Assembly (NCBI RefSeq): GCF_002310495.1
Contig: NZ_CP023344.1
Location: forward strand, 2,232,001-2,296,000
DNA length: 64,000 bases
Direction of reading: 5' to 3'
DNA from: Nibricoccus aquaticus
GTDB taxonomy: Bacteria > Verrucomicrobiota > Verrucomicrobiia > Opitutales > Opitutaceae
Below are positions 32,381-39,628 of this stretch, in pieces. Position 1 is the stretch's first letter. Each line of letters begins with the position of its first letter. The translations under genes and the position numbers were made by a program. Under the pieces are notes generated by a model. The model had not been told where the DNA came from. It did no database searches and was given only the letters and a program-made list of their open reading frames with translations.

Positions 32381-33511
32381 ATGTCCCGCTTTTCTTCATT
32401 GGTCACTGGTCATTGGTCACTGGTCATTGCCCTGATCGCCATCGCCCTTGCCGCCGCGCCCGCCGCCCACGCCTCCCGCGTCAAAGACCTCACCCAGGTC
32501 GAGGGCAGCCGCGATAATCAACTCGTCGGCTACGGCCTCGTTGTCGGTCTCGCTGGCGACGGCGACAGTAACGCCGTCACCACTCTCCGCTCCGTCGCCA
32601 ACGCCCTTCAGCGTTACGGCATCACCGTCGCCCCCGATCAGGTGAAAGCCAAGAACGTCGCCGCCGTCATGATCACGGCCGACATCGCCGCCTTCATGAA
32701 GAACGGCAGCCGCATCGACGTCACCGTCGCCTCCCTCGGCGATGCTAAATCTCTTCAAGGCGGTGTGCTGCTCCAGACCCCTCTCGTAGGTGCCGACGGT
32801 CGTGTGTACGCTGTCGCTCAGGGCCCCATCGCCGTGGGCGGTTTCATCGGCGGCTCCGGCGGTCCCGGCGGCGCCACCGTCCAGAAAAATCATCCCACCG
32901 TCGGCCAGATCAGCAACGGCGCCATCGTCGAGCGCGAGATCCCCGCCACCTTCGTGCGCGACGGCATCCTCTCCCTCCAGCTGCGTAACCCCGACTTTAC
33001 CTCGGCCTCCCGCATGGCGAAAGCCATCAATGCTCTCTTCCCGGCTGCCGCCTCCGCTTCCGACGCCGCCAGCATCTCCGTGAAGTTGCCCGAAAGATAC
33101 GCCGGCCACGAGGTCGCCTTCCTCGCCGACGTGGGCGCGATCGAAGTCACACCCGATTCCAACGCCCGCGTCGTCATTAACGAGCGCACCGGCACCATCG
33201 TCGCCACCTCGACGGTCCACATTTCCAAAGTCGCGATCAGTCACGGCTCCCTCGTCATCAACGTCACCTCCAATCTCGACGTCTCCCAGCCCAACGCTCT
33301 CAGCAAGGGCGGCCAGACCGCCGTCACCGAAAGCACGCAAACCACCGTCGTCGAAAAGAAGGGCCGGCTGGTCGTCGTCGAGGACTTGCCGACGGTCGAT
33401 CGCCTCGCCGCCGGCCTCAACGCCCTCGGTGTCTCCACCCGCGAGATGATGTCCATCTTCCAAACGCTCAAACGCGCCGGCGCCCTCCAGGCCGAGCTCG
33501 TCATCAACTGA
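32381..33511 (+). CDS. flgI: Flagellar P-ring protein FlgI
   Basis: A 376-residue periplasmic ring protein. The signal peptide (SLVIALIAIALAAAPAAHA) is followed by SRVKDLTQVEGSRDNQLVGYGLVVGLAGDGDSN, the FlgI hallmark. Further conserved blocks: RIDVTVASLGDAKSLQGGVLLQTPL, LRNPDFTSASRMAKAIN, RVVINERTGTIVA and TVDRLAAGLNALGVSTREMMSIFQ. The signal peptide contains a 14-bp tandem duplication (32399-32426), so its sequence LVTGHWSLV is unusual. The length is normal. The protein assembles into the P ring around FlgG with help from FlgA. Confidence 0.96.
   Translation: MSRFSSLVTGHWSLVIALIAIALAAAPAAHASRVKDLTQVEGSRDNQLVGYGLVVGLAGDGDSNAVTTLRSVANALQRYGITVAPDQVKAKNVAAVMITADIAAFMKNGSRIDVTVASLGDAKSLQGGVLLQTPLVGADGRVYAVAQGPIAVGGFIGGSGGPGGATVQKNHPTVGQISNGAIVEREIPATFVRDGILSLQLRNPDFTSASRMAKAINALFPAAASASDAASISVKLPERYAGHEVAFLADVGAIEVTPDSNARVVINERTGTIVATSTVHISKVAISHGSLVINVTSNLDVSQPNALSKGGQTAVTESTQTTVVEKKGRLVVVEDLPTVDRLAAGLNALGVSTREMMSIFQTLKRAGALQAELVIN
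32399..32426 (+). repeat. 14-bp tandem duplication inside the FlgI signal-peptide coding region
   Basis: TTGGTCACTGGTCA occurs twice in a row (32399-32412 and 32413-32426), preceded by a partial copy (TCA). Because 14 is not a multiple of three, the copies are read in different frames; losing or gaining one unit would frameshift flgI near its start. Confidence 0.85.
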
Positions 33512-33514
33512 TCC

Positions 33515-33964
33515 ATGAGCGTCGCCGCCATCAGCAATCACACGGCCGCCAGCGCCGCCGCCGCCATCGAGTATGCCGCTCCGGGCGAACTCGCCGCGCT
33601 CGGCGCGAATAACAAATCCCGCGCCACCACTCCGGCCGACGTCAAAAAAGCCGCCGAGCAATTCGAAGCTATCATCATGCGCCAGCTCCTCGCCCCCAGC
33701 ATCGAGCCGATCATGTCCGGCGGCATGGGCGGCGGCGAAGGTGCCGGCGGCAGCAGCGGCGCTGGCGTTTACGCGCAGATGCTCACCGAAGTCCTCGCCG
33801 ACAGCCTCTCCAAAGCCGGCGGCCTCGGACTCGGCAAAATGCTCCAGAGAGAATTCACCGCCCGCAATGAAGGCTCTTCCTCGCAAGCGCAGGCCATCAC
33901 CGCCGCCCCCCTTTCCTCCAAGTCCCTTTTCAAACCTTTAACCTCATCCACTGAATCACCGTGA
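33515..33964 (+). CDS. flgJ: Rod-binding protein, FlgJ N-terminal domain only
   Basis: A 149-residue protein. The core VKKAAEQFEAIIMRQLLAPSIEPI and VYAQMLTEVLADSLSKAGGLGLGKMLQREF matches the rod-capping N-terminal domain of FlgJ. The muramidase domain found in enterobacterial FlgJ is missing, as in many non-enteric bacteria, so another enzyme must open the peptidoglycan. The central Gly/Ser linker (GGMGGGEGAGGSSGAG) is odd. It overlaps the GTG start of the next gene by 4 bp (33961-33964), implying coupled translation. Confidence 0.9.
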   Translation: MSVAAISNHTAASAAAAIEYAAPGELAALGANNKSRATTPADVKKAAEQFEAIIMRQLLAPSIEPIMSGGMGGGEGAGGSSGAGVYAQMLTEVLADSLSKAGGLGLGKMLQREFTARNEGSSSQAQAITAAPLSSKSLFKPLTSSTESP

Positions 33965-34449
33965 GTACATCCTGGGAATTTATCACTGAATGCCTGCGCA
34001 ACGAGCTGCAGGAATACGGAGCCCTCCTCGGTCTCTTCGAAGACCAGCAGGCCAACCTCCTCCGCCGCGACGCCGACGCCGTCCTCGCCCTCGCTAATTC
34101 GCTCGAGGAACAGGTCCGCCGCGCGCACGACGTCCGCGAACACCGCGAACAGGCCGTCCGCCGCTTCGCCTCTTCCATTGCCGAGCCCAAAGACTCCACG
34201 CTCCGCCAGCTCATCCACCACTTCCCCGCCGAGGTCCATCCGCTCATCATCGCCCTCATCGACGAGATCAACCACCTCATCCACCGCGTGCGCCGCGGCG
34301 CGCGCCAGAACCAGGTCATGCTCGCCCGCACCGTCGAGGCCCACGAAGAAGTCCTGCGCATGTTGCGCCCCGACAGCTTCACCAAGACGTATTCGCCCTC
34401 TGGAGCCGTGGCCCACGCCTCCTCGCCCGCCTGGCAGGCCGCCGGCTGA
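33961..34449 (+). CDS. flgN: Flagellar export chaperone FlgN-like
   Basis: A 162-residue, all-helical protein starting with GTG at 33961 inside the end of flgJ. The N-terminal helix pair (LRNELQEYGALLGLFEDQQANLLRRDADAVLALANSLEEQ) followed by a long coiled coil is the FlgN layout. FlgN escorts FlgK and FlgL to the export gate, and here it lies directly before flgK and flgL, its usual place. The C-terminal 25 residues are unstructured. Sequence identity to characterised FlgN is low, so the call rests partly on context. Confidence 0.85.
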   Translation: MSTSWEFITECLRNELQEYGALLGLFEDQQANLLRRDADAVLALANSLEEQVRRAHDVREHREQAVRRFASSIAEPKDSTLRQLIHHFPAEVHPLIIALIDEINHLIHRVRRGARQNQVMLARTVEAHEEVLRMLRPDSFTKTYSPSGAVAHASSPAWQAAG

Positions 34450-34494
34450 TCGGTCCGGTTTCAATTTTCACTCCTCACCCTTCGTTCTTCTTTT

Positions 34495-35916
34495 ATGTCC
34501 GGCCTTTTCGGAGCACTTTCCAATGGCATCAAAGCCCTCAATGCGCAGTCCCGCGCCATTGAGACCGCCGGGCGCAACCTCGCGAACGTCAACAACCCCA
34601 ACTACGCCCGCCAGCGCATCGTCTATGGCGACCGCGGCACGGTGCAGACTCCTCTCGGCGCTCAATCGCTCGGCCTCGAAGCCAAGCAGATCGAGCAGAT
34701 GCGCGACTTCCTCCTCGACCGCCAGGTCGTGCGCGAAAACTCCCTGAAGTCTTCCTACGAAACCCAGCAGGCCGCCTACCAAAAAGCCCAGGCCGGTCTC
34801 GGCCAGTCCATCGACCGCGCCGGCGAGACTGACACCACCGGCGCCGCCGGCTCCGGCAGCGGCATCTCCGAATCCCTCAGCGATTTTTTCAACTCCTTCC
34901 AGAGCTTCGCCGCCCGCCCCACCGATCCCGGCGAGAAACAGACGCTCATCCAGAAGGCTGGCGTCCTCACCGACCGTATCCAGATCACCGATAACCGCCT
35001 CGCCGAGGTCCAGTCTGACCTCACCTTCCAGGCTTCCGCTGACGTGGATGATGCCAACCGCATCCTTTCCTCCATCGCCGAGCTTAACGCCCAGATCGGC
35101 CGCTTCGAGATCAACGCCCCCGGCACCGCCGTCGATCTTCGCGACCAGCGCCAGGCCCAGCTCGAAGAACTCTCCAAAAAAATCTCCTTCGAAACCCAGC
35201 CCGATCCCGCCGGCTCCGGTCAGATCAACGTTCTCGCCCGCGATGGCAGCGGCAATCCCGTCGTCCTCGTTAATCTCGCCACCGTTGCCGGCCCGCTTTC
35301 CCTCAGCGGCGCCACCATTTCTGGCGGCACTCCTTCCACCGCACTCAATGTCACCGGCGGCTCGATCAAGGGTGCCATCATCGCCCGCGATACCGGCGTG
35401 CAGGATCTCCGCGATAATCTGGATGCCCTCGCCAGTCAGCTCGTCACGTCCGTCAACGCCGCCTACGCCCCTTCAGGCGGCACCTTTTTCAACGCTGCGG
35501 GTGTCACCGCCGGCACCATCTCGCTCGCAACCGGCCTCAATGCCACGACGCTCAAAGCCACGACGCCCACGGGCGCCGCAGGCGACAACAACATCGCCAA
35601 GGCCGTCGCCAATCTCGCCAACACGTCCTTCTCCACCTCTGGCGGCGACGCCATCGACGGCACTTTCAGCCAGTTCTACTCCACGACCGTCGCCAACTTC
35701 GGCCAGACGCTCTCCACCACCAATTCCCGCGTCACCGAGCAGACCAACATCGAGAACCTCGTCCGCACCCAGCGCGACGGCGTCAGCGGCGTCTCCCTCG
35801 ACGAGGAAATGACCGACCTCATGAAATATCAGCGCTCCTTCCAGGCCTCCTCGCGCGTGATCCAGGTCATCGACGAACTCCTCGACACCATCGTCAACCG
35901 CCTCGGCGTCGGCTGA
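34495..35916 (+). CDS. flgK: Hook-associated protein 1, FlgK
   Basis: A 473-residue junction protein between hook and filament. The N-terminus LFGALSNGIKALNAQSRAIETAGRNLANVNNPNYARQRI and the C-terminus GVSLDEEMTDLMKYQRSFQASSRVIQVIDELLDTIVNRLG are both diagnostic of FlgK. The middle has the long helical domain followed by a beta-rich region with Ala/Thr-rich strands. The length is near the lower end for FlgK. It is exported by the type III apparatus with FlgN. It is followed by flgL after 42 bp. Confidence 0.97.
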   Translation: MSGLFGALSNGIKALNAQSRAIETAGRNLANVNNPNYARQRIVYGDRGTVQTPLGAQSLGLEAKQIEQMRDFLLDRQVVRENSLKSSYETQQAAYQKAQAGLGQSIDRAGETDTTGAAGSGSGISESLSDFFNSFQSFAARPTDPGEKQTLIQKAGVLTDRIQITDNRLAEVQSDLTFQASADVDDANRILSSIAELNAQIGRFEINAPGTAVDLRDQRQAQLEELSKKISFETQPDPAGSGQINVLARDGSGNPVVLVNLATVAGPLSLSGATISGGTPSTALNVTGGSIKGAIIARDTGVQDLRDNLDALASQLVTSVNAAYAPSGGTFFNAAGVTAGTISLATGLNATTLKATTPTGAAGDNNIAKAVANLANTSFSTSGGDAIDGTFSQFYSTTVANFGQTLSTTNSRVTEQTNIENLVRTQRDGVSGVSLDEEMTDLMKYQRSFQASSRVIQVIDELLDTIVNRLGVG

Positions 35917-35958
35917 GTGCCCCTCCTTTTTCTTTAAGCCTTCAACCTTCATCCGGTC

Positions 35959-36855
35959 ATGCGCATCGCCACCAACACCGCCTCCGAGGCTGTCCTCGCC
36001 CAGCTCACCAAGCTCAGCCAGCGCCAGTCCATGCTCCAGACCCAGGCCGCCACCGGCCAGCGCATCTTCCAGCCCGAGGACGACCCCGCCGCCGTCGGCC
36101 GTATCCTCGGCCTTGAGACGGAGCGCCGCCAGATCACGCAGTTCCAGAGCAACGCCACCCGCGCCCTCGAAGTCTCCCAGTCCTCCTACGCCGGCATCAA
36201 CGAGATGAAAAAAATCTCCGACCGCGCCGGCGAGCTCGTCACCCTCGGTGCTGGCGCCTCCAGCCCCGACGCCTTCAAAGCCTACGCCAAGGAGGTCAAC
36301 CAGCTCATCGAGCAGGCCGTGCAGCTCGGAAACACCAAGTTCCGCAACGACTACCTCTTCGCCGGTACCGCCGTCACCACCCAGCCCTACGACGACACCA
36401 ACCGCGACGCCAACGGCAACCTCCTCGCCGTCACCTATGCCGGCAACACCTCCCAAGGCACCGTCCAGCTCTCCGAATACTCCAGCATCGCCCCCGGCAC
36501 CACCAGCGCCACCAACACCGGCATGGGCGGCTTCATCAATAACCTCATCGCCCTGCGCGACGCCCTCAATACCGGCAGCAGCGCCACCGTCTCCGCCGCA
36601 CAACCCGCTCTCGAAACCTCCGAAAACCTCCTCGTCAACGCCCTCAGCGAACACGGCGCCATCGAGCTTCGCATCGAGGTGAACAAAAAACAGCAGGAAA
36701 CCCGCGCGCAAAATATCGAGACCCTCGTCTCTCAAGACGCCGACTCCGACCTGGCCACCACCGTTGTCCGCCTCAGCCAGACCGCCACCGCGTACGAAGC
36801 CGCGCTTTCCTCCGCCACGAAAATCCTCCAAATGTCGCTCCTCGACTACATCTGA
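35959..36855 (+). CDS. flgL: Hook-associated protein 3, FlgL
   Basis: A 298-residue flagellin-like junction protein. N-terminus: RIATNTASEAVLAQLTKLSQRQSMLQTQAATGQRI, then EDDPAAVGRILGLETERRQ; this differs from the flagellins in having the QxxxATGQRI block. The C-terminus ATTVVRLSQTATAYEAALSSATKILQMSLLDYI is the FlgL D0 helix. The central beta domain includes FRNDYLFAGTAVTTQPYD (FlgL motif NGxYLFxG). It caps the hook before the first flagellin. The next gene is fliW, 68 bp later. Confidence 0.96.
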   Translation: MRIATNTASEAVLAQLTKLSQRQSMLQTQAATGQRIFQPEDDPAAVGRILGLETERRQITQFQSNATRALEVSQSSYAGINEMKKISDRAGELVTLGAGASSPDAFKAYAKEVNQLIEQAVQLGNTKFRNDYLFAGTAVTTQPYDDTNRDANGNLLAVTYAGNTSQGTVQLSEYSSIAPGTTSATNTGMGGFINNLIALRDALNTGSSATVSAAQPALETSENLLVNALSEHGAIELRIEVNKKQQETRAQNIETLVSQDADSDLATTVVRLSQTATAYEAALSSATKILQMSLLDYI

Positions 36856-36923
36856 CGTTTTTTCGCGCCGAATACTCCAGTCACCCCGACGTACTCACCA
36901 CGCCCCTCCCGCACTCCCTTTTC

Positions 36924-37379
36924 ATGAAAGTCAGTCCAGACATCTACCCGAGCGACCTCGACGCCTCCACCACGCTCAACCTCAGCCTCCCCGAAGGCCT
37001 CGTCGGCTTCGAAGACTATAAAACCTTCGAACTGCTCAGCGACCCCGACCAGTTCCCCTTCGTCTGGATGCGCCTGAAAGGCCCCGACACTCTCGACTTC
37101 GTCGTCATCGAACCCGGCGGCATCATCCCCGATTACGAACTGGAGCTCTTCGATGAAGACGCCACCCAGCTCGGCCTCGCCACTCCGGCCGATGCGCTTG
37201 TGCTCAACATCGTCACCGTCCGCCACGGCGCCAACGCCACCGCCACGGTCAACCTCGCCGGCCCCGTCGTCGTCAACCGCCGCACCGGGCTCGCCCGCCA
37301 GTGCATCCTTGCCAACTACGCCCGCTACAGCGCTCATCACCCGCTCGTCGCGAACCAGACCGCCGAAACTCAAAACTAA
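36924..37379 (+). CDS. fliW: Flagellar assembly factor FliW
   Basis: A 151-residue protein. Conserved blocks: [43 protein letters not shown] and [39 protein letters not shown], all typical of FliW. In Bacillus and Campylobacter, FliW binds free flagellin or CsrA; when flagellin is exported FliW is released and sequesters CsrA, allowing flagellin translation. The neighbours csrA and a flagellin gene, and the CsrA-type leaders at 9923, 11157 and 12295, support the same feedback loop here. It is 5 bp from csrA. Confidence 0.97.
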   Translation: MKVSPDIYPSDLDASTTLNLSLPEGLVGFEDYKTFELLSDPDQFPFVWMRLKGPDTLDFVVIEPGGIIPDYELELFDEDATQLGLATPADALVLNIVTVRHGANATATVNLAGPVVVNRRTGLARQCILANYARYSAHHPLVANQTAETQN

Positions 37380-37384
37380 CCGCC

Positions 37385-37687
37385 ATGCTCGTCCTCACAC
37401 GCAGAGTTAACGAGTCGATCGTCATCGGCGGGAACATTGAAATCAAAATCACCCGCATCGACGGCGACCTCGTCAAAATCGGCATCGACGCCCCGCGCGA
37501 AGTGCAGATTTTCCGCAAAGAAGTCATGACCGAGATCGCCGCGACCAATCAGGCCGCCGCTCTCAAATCCGGCTCCGCACTCCCTGCCGGCCTCCCCAAA
37601 TTCGCCCGCCAGCAAAGACCCGCCGCGCAGGCTCCTGCCGCCCCCGTACCCGCGCCGGTCGTACAGACCCCGCCTCCCTCCGTCTGA
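37385..37687 (+). CDS. csrA: Carbon storage/translation regulator CsrA
   Basis: A 100-residue RNA-binding protein. The start at ATG 37385 gives the canonical first residues [21 protein letters not shown]. The first ~60 residues contain the whole CsrA fold, including the RNA-contact region [12 protein letters not shown] with its essential Arg. The extra ~40-residue Ala/Pro tail is longer than in most CsrA proteins (about 61-70 residues) and probably disordered. It represses translation by binding ANGGA motifs, often in hairpin loops near the ribosome-binding site. The likely targets in this window are the three flagellin leaders. Confidence 0.96.
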   Translation: MLVLTRRVNESIVIGGNIEIKITRIDGDLVKIGIDAPREVQIFRKEVMTEIAATNQAAALKSGSALPAGLPKFARQQRPAAQAPAAPVPAPVVQTPPPSV

Positions 37688-37699
37688 TTTCTCCGCACG

Positions 37700-38578
37700 A
37701 TGAGCGCCACACCGATCAACACCCAGACGCTTCAAGACGCGCGCAACATCAGCCGCATGAACACGCTGCTGGACCGCTCCATCGCGCGCCTCAGCTCCGG
37801 CTCCCGCATGGTCGCCGCCTCCGACGATCCCGCCGGCTCCGCGCTCGCTGAAAAACTCTCCGCGCAAAACCTCCGCGTCGGCGCCGCCTCCACCAACGTC
37901 CAGAACGCCGTCTCCTTCACCCAGTCCGTCGACGGCTTCCTCGACGGCATGGGCGACCTCCTCGGCCGCATGTCCGAGCTCGCGATTCTTGCGCGCGATC
38001 CGCTGAAAAACGCGGGCGACCTCGCGCTCTACCAGCAAGAGTTCGAGCAGCTACAGACTCAGATCCGCAACACCATCGGCGGTAACACGACCGACATCGG
38101 CGGCACCTACAATATCACCAAACCCTTCGGCACGTTTAACGGCCGCACCCTCTTCGGCGCCAATCCCGCCGGCACCGTCATCGCCACCGGCCAGGCCTCC
38201 ACGCAGCGTCTCACCATTCCGGAGACAAATCTCCGCGACGGCGCCATGCTCTCGATGTTTCAGCAAGACGCCGCCGGTGTCTTCACGATGAGCGTCACCG
38301 ACGCCGCCGCGATCGGTAACATCAATTCAGCCATCGGCGAAATCGCCGACGAACGCTCCACCCTCGGCGCAGTCGGCGGCCGCCTGGAACTGGTCGCCAG
38401 CGCGCTCGCCTCCGAAGGTGAAAGCCTCACCTCGACCATCTCCAAGATCAGCGACATCGATGTCGCCACCGAGTCCACCCGCATGGCGAAGTATGATCTG
38501 CTCACCAAGAGCGGCACCGCCATGCTCACGCAGGCTAACCAGTCCACGCGCTCCGTCCTCCGCCTTCTCCAAGGCTGA
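37700..38578 (+). CDS. Fourth, divergent flagellin in the csrA operon
   Basis: A 292-residue flagellin family member. The N-terminal D0/D1 block (INTQTLQDARNISRMNTLLDRSIARLSSGSRMVAASDDPAGS) and the C-terminal block (ISDIDVATESTRMAKYDLLTKSGTAMLTQANQSTRSVLRLLQ) are conserved, but residues between differ strongly from flagellins 1-3. The middle (NTTDIGGTYNITKPFGTFNGRTLFG) is typical of flagellins with an FGxxNGRTLF segment. Because it sits 12 bp downstream of csrA in the hook and junction operon, it may be made early, for instance as the filament base, while flagellins 1-3 are made late. It has no CsrA-type hairpin before its start. Confidence 0.95.
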   Translation: MSATPINTQTLQDARNISRMNTLLDRSIARLSSGSRMVAASDDPAGSALAEKLSAQNLRVGAASTNVQNAVSFTQSVDGFLDGMGDLLGRMSELAILARDPLKNAGDLALYQQEFEQLQTQIRNTIGGNTTDIGGTYNITKPFGTFNGRTLFGANPAGTVIATGQASTQRLTIPETNLRDGAMLSMFQQDAAGVFTMSVTDAAAIGNINSAIGEIADERSTLGAVGGRLELVASALASEGESLTSTISKISDIDVATESTRMAKYDLLTKSGTAMLTQANQSTRSVLRLLQG

Positions 38579-38616
38579 GAGCCCGGGGAGCGCCGACATT
38601 CTCGTCGGCTGCCTTG
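38570..38616 (+). repeat. Nested palindrome at the end of the flagellar operon (possible terminator)
   Basis: Outer arms CAAGGC (38570-38575) and GCCTTG (38611-38616) enclose GCCGAC-ATTCTC-GTCGGC (38592-38609). It overlaps the stop codon of the fourth flagellin. Only a poor T-run follows (CTTCTTTT), so terminator function is uncertain. It resembles the other intergenic palindromes in this window. Confidence 0.5.
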
Positions 38617-38752
38617 AGACTTCTTTTGCGCGGCCACGCCCGCATGAGAAAAACTTCCGCCGGGTTTTCAGCACCCCTGCGTCAAGTTATAGTCCTTCCG
38701 TGTCGATAACTCGGTTGCGAGAAAACCATTTTCTCCTTCGCTGATTACCATC

Positions 38753-39619
38753 GTGAAAACGGACCGGCTCAACTCTGAGATGGAAAATGCCTTCCTCAGT
38801 TTGCTCGACGACACCCAGCCCGCCGTCCGCCGCGCGCTCCTCGGCCACTTCCAGAAAAACGGCACCGCCGCCGCCCACTTCCTCAAAGAAGTCCTCGCCG
38901 GCAAAAACCGCGTCCTCGCCTGGCACGCCCGCTGGTACCTCGAAGAGCTCAAATTTTCCGATCCCTCGATTGAGTTCAAAGGCTTCATCCGCTCGCTCAA
39001 TTACGAGCTCGAAACCGGCGCGCTCCTGCTCGCGCGCACCGTCAACCCCGACCTCGATATCGGCGATTGCTGCTCACAACTCGACGAGATCGCCGATCGC
39101 TGCCGCGAGCTTATCGTCGAGCCCATGTCGCTCCGCGAAAAATGCCGCGTCATTAACCGCGTGCTCTTTCACGACTACGGTTTCCACGGCAACCACGACA
39201 ACTACACCGACCCGCTCAACAGCTTCCTCGATCAGGTCATCGCCCGCAAAAAGGGCCTACCGATCACTCTGAGCATCGTCTATCTCCTGATCGCTCACCG
39301 CCTCGGCCTCAGCCTCGAACCCGTCGGCCTGCCCGACCACTTCGTGATCGGCTGCTACACCGAGGAAACGCCGTTCTTCATCGACCCGTTTGAACAAGGC
39401 GCGTTTCGCAGCGCGCAGGATCTCTTCATGATTCTTCGCGCCAACCACATCGAGCCCAAGGTCGCCGATCTCGCGCCGATCCCCGTCCGGGAAGTCCTCT
39501 GCCGCTGCTGCCGCAACCTCGTCCACCACTACCGCACGGCGGGTGACGAAGAACACGCGAAGCAGTTCTCCGAGTTCGTGGACGAGTTCGACTCCACCTA
39601 CGCCCGCCACACGAGCTGA
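38753..39619 (+). CDS. SirB1-family transglutaminase-like protein
   Basis: A 288-residue protein with a GTG start at 38753; ATG 38780 is an alternative. The first 80 residues are HEAT-like helices (RRALLGHFQKNGTAAAHFLKE). The transglutaminase-like (SirB1_N) region reads NYTDPLNSFLDQVIARKKGLPITLSIVYLLIAHRLGL, then PVGLPDHFVIGCYTEETPFFIDPFEQG, which is the family signature (in classical transglutaminases Cys-His-Asp; here the Cys is Ser or Thr in TLSIVY). There is no signal peptide. Function is unknown for most members; it is probably not an active transglutaminase. It is separated from the flagellar operon by 174 bp. Confidence 0.85.
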   Translation: MKTDRLNSEMENAFLSLLDDTQPAVRRALLGHFQKNGTAAAHFLKEVLAGKNRVLAWHARWYLEELKFSDPSIEFKGFIRSLNYELETGALLLARTVNPDLDIGDCCSQLDEIADRCRELIVEPMSLREKCRVINRVLFHDYGFHGNHDNYTDPLNSFLDQVIARKKGLPITLSIVYLLIAHRLGLSLEPVGLPDHFVIGCYTEETPFFIDPFEQGAFRSAQDLFMILRANHIEPKVADLAPIPVREVLCRCCRNLVHHYRTAGDEEHAKQFSEFVDEFDSTYARHTS

Positions 39620-39628
39620 AACTACCGC

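Noticed and set aside
32417-33886. 489-residue minus-strand frame
   Set aside because: Opposite strand of flgI and flgJ, both with full family motifs; the shadow is Gly/Asp-rich with no motifs.
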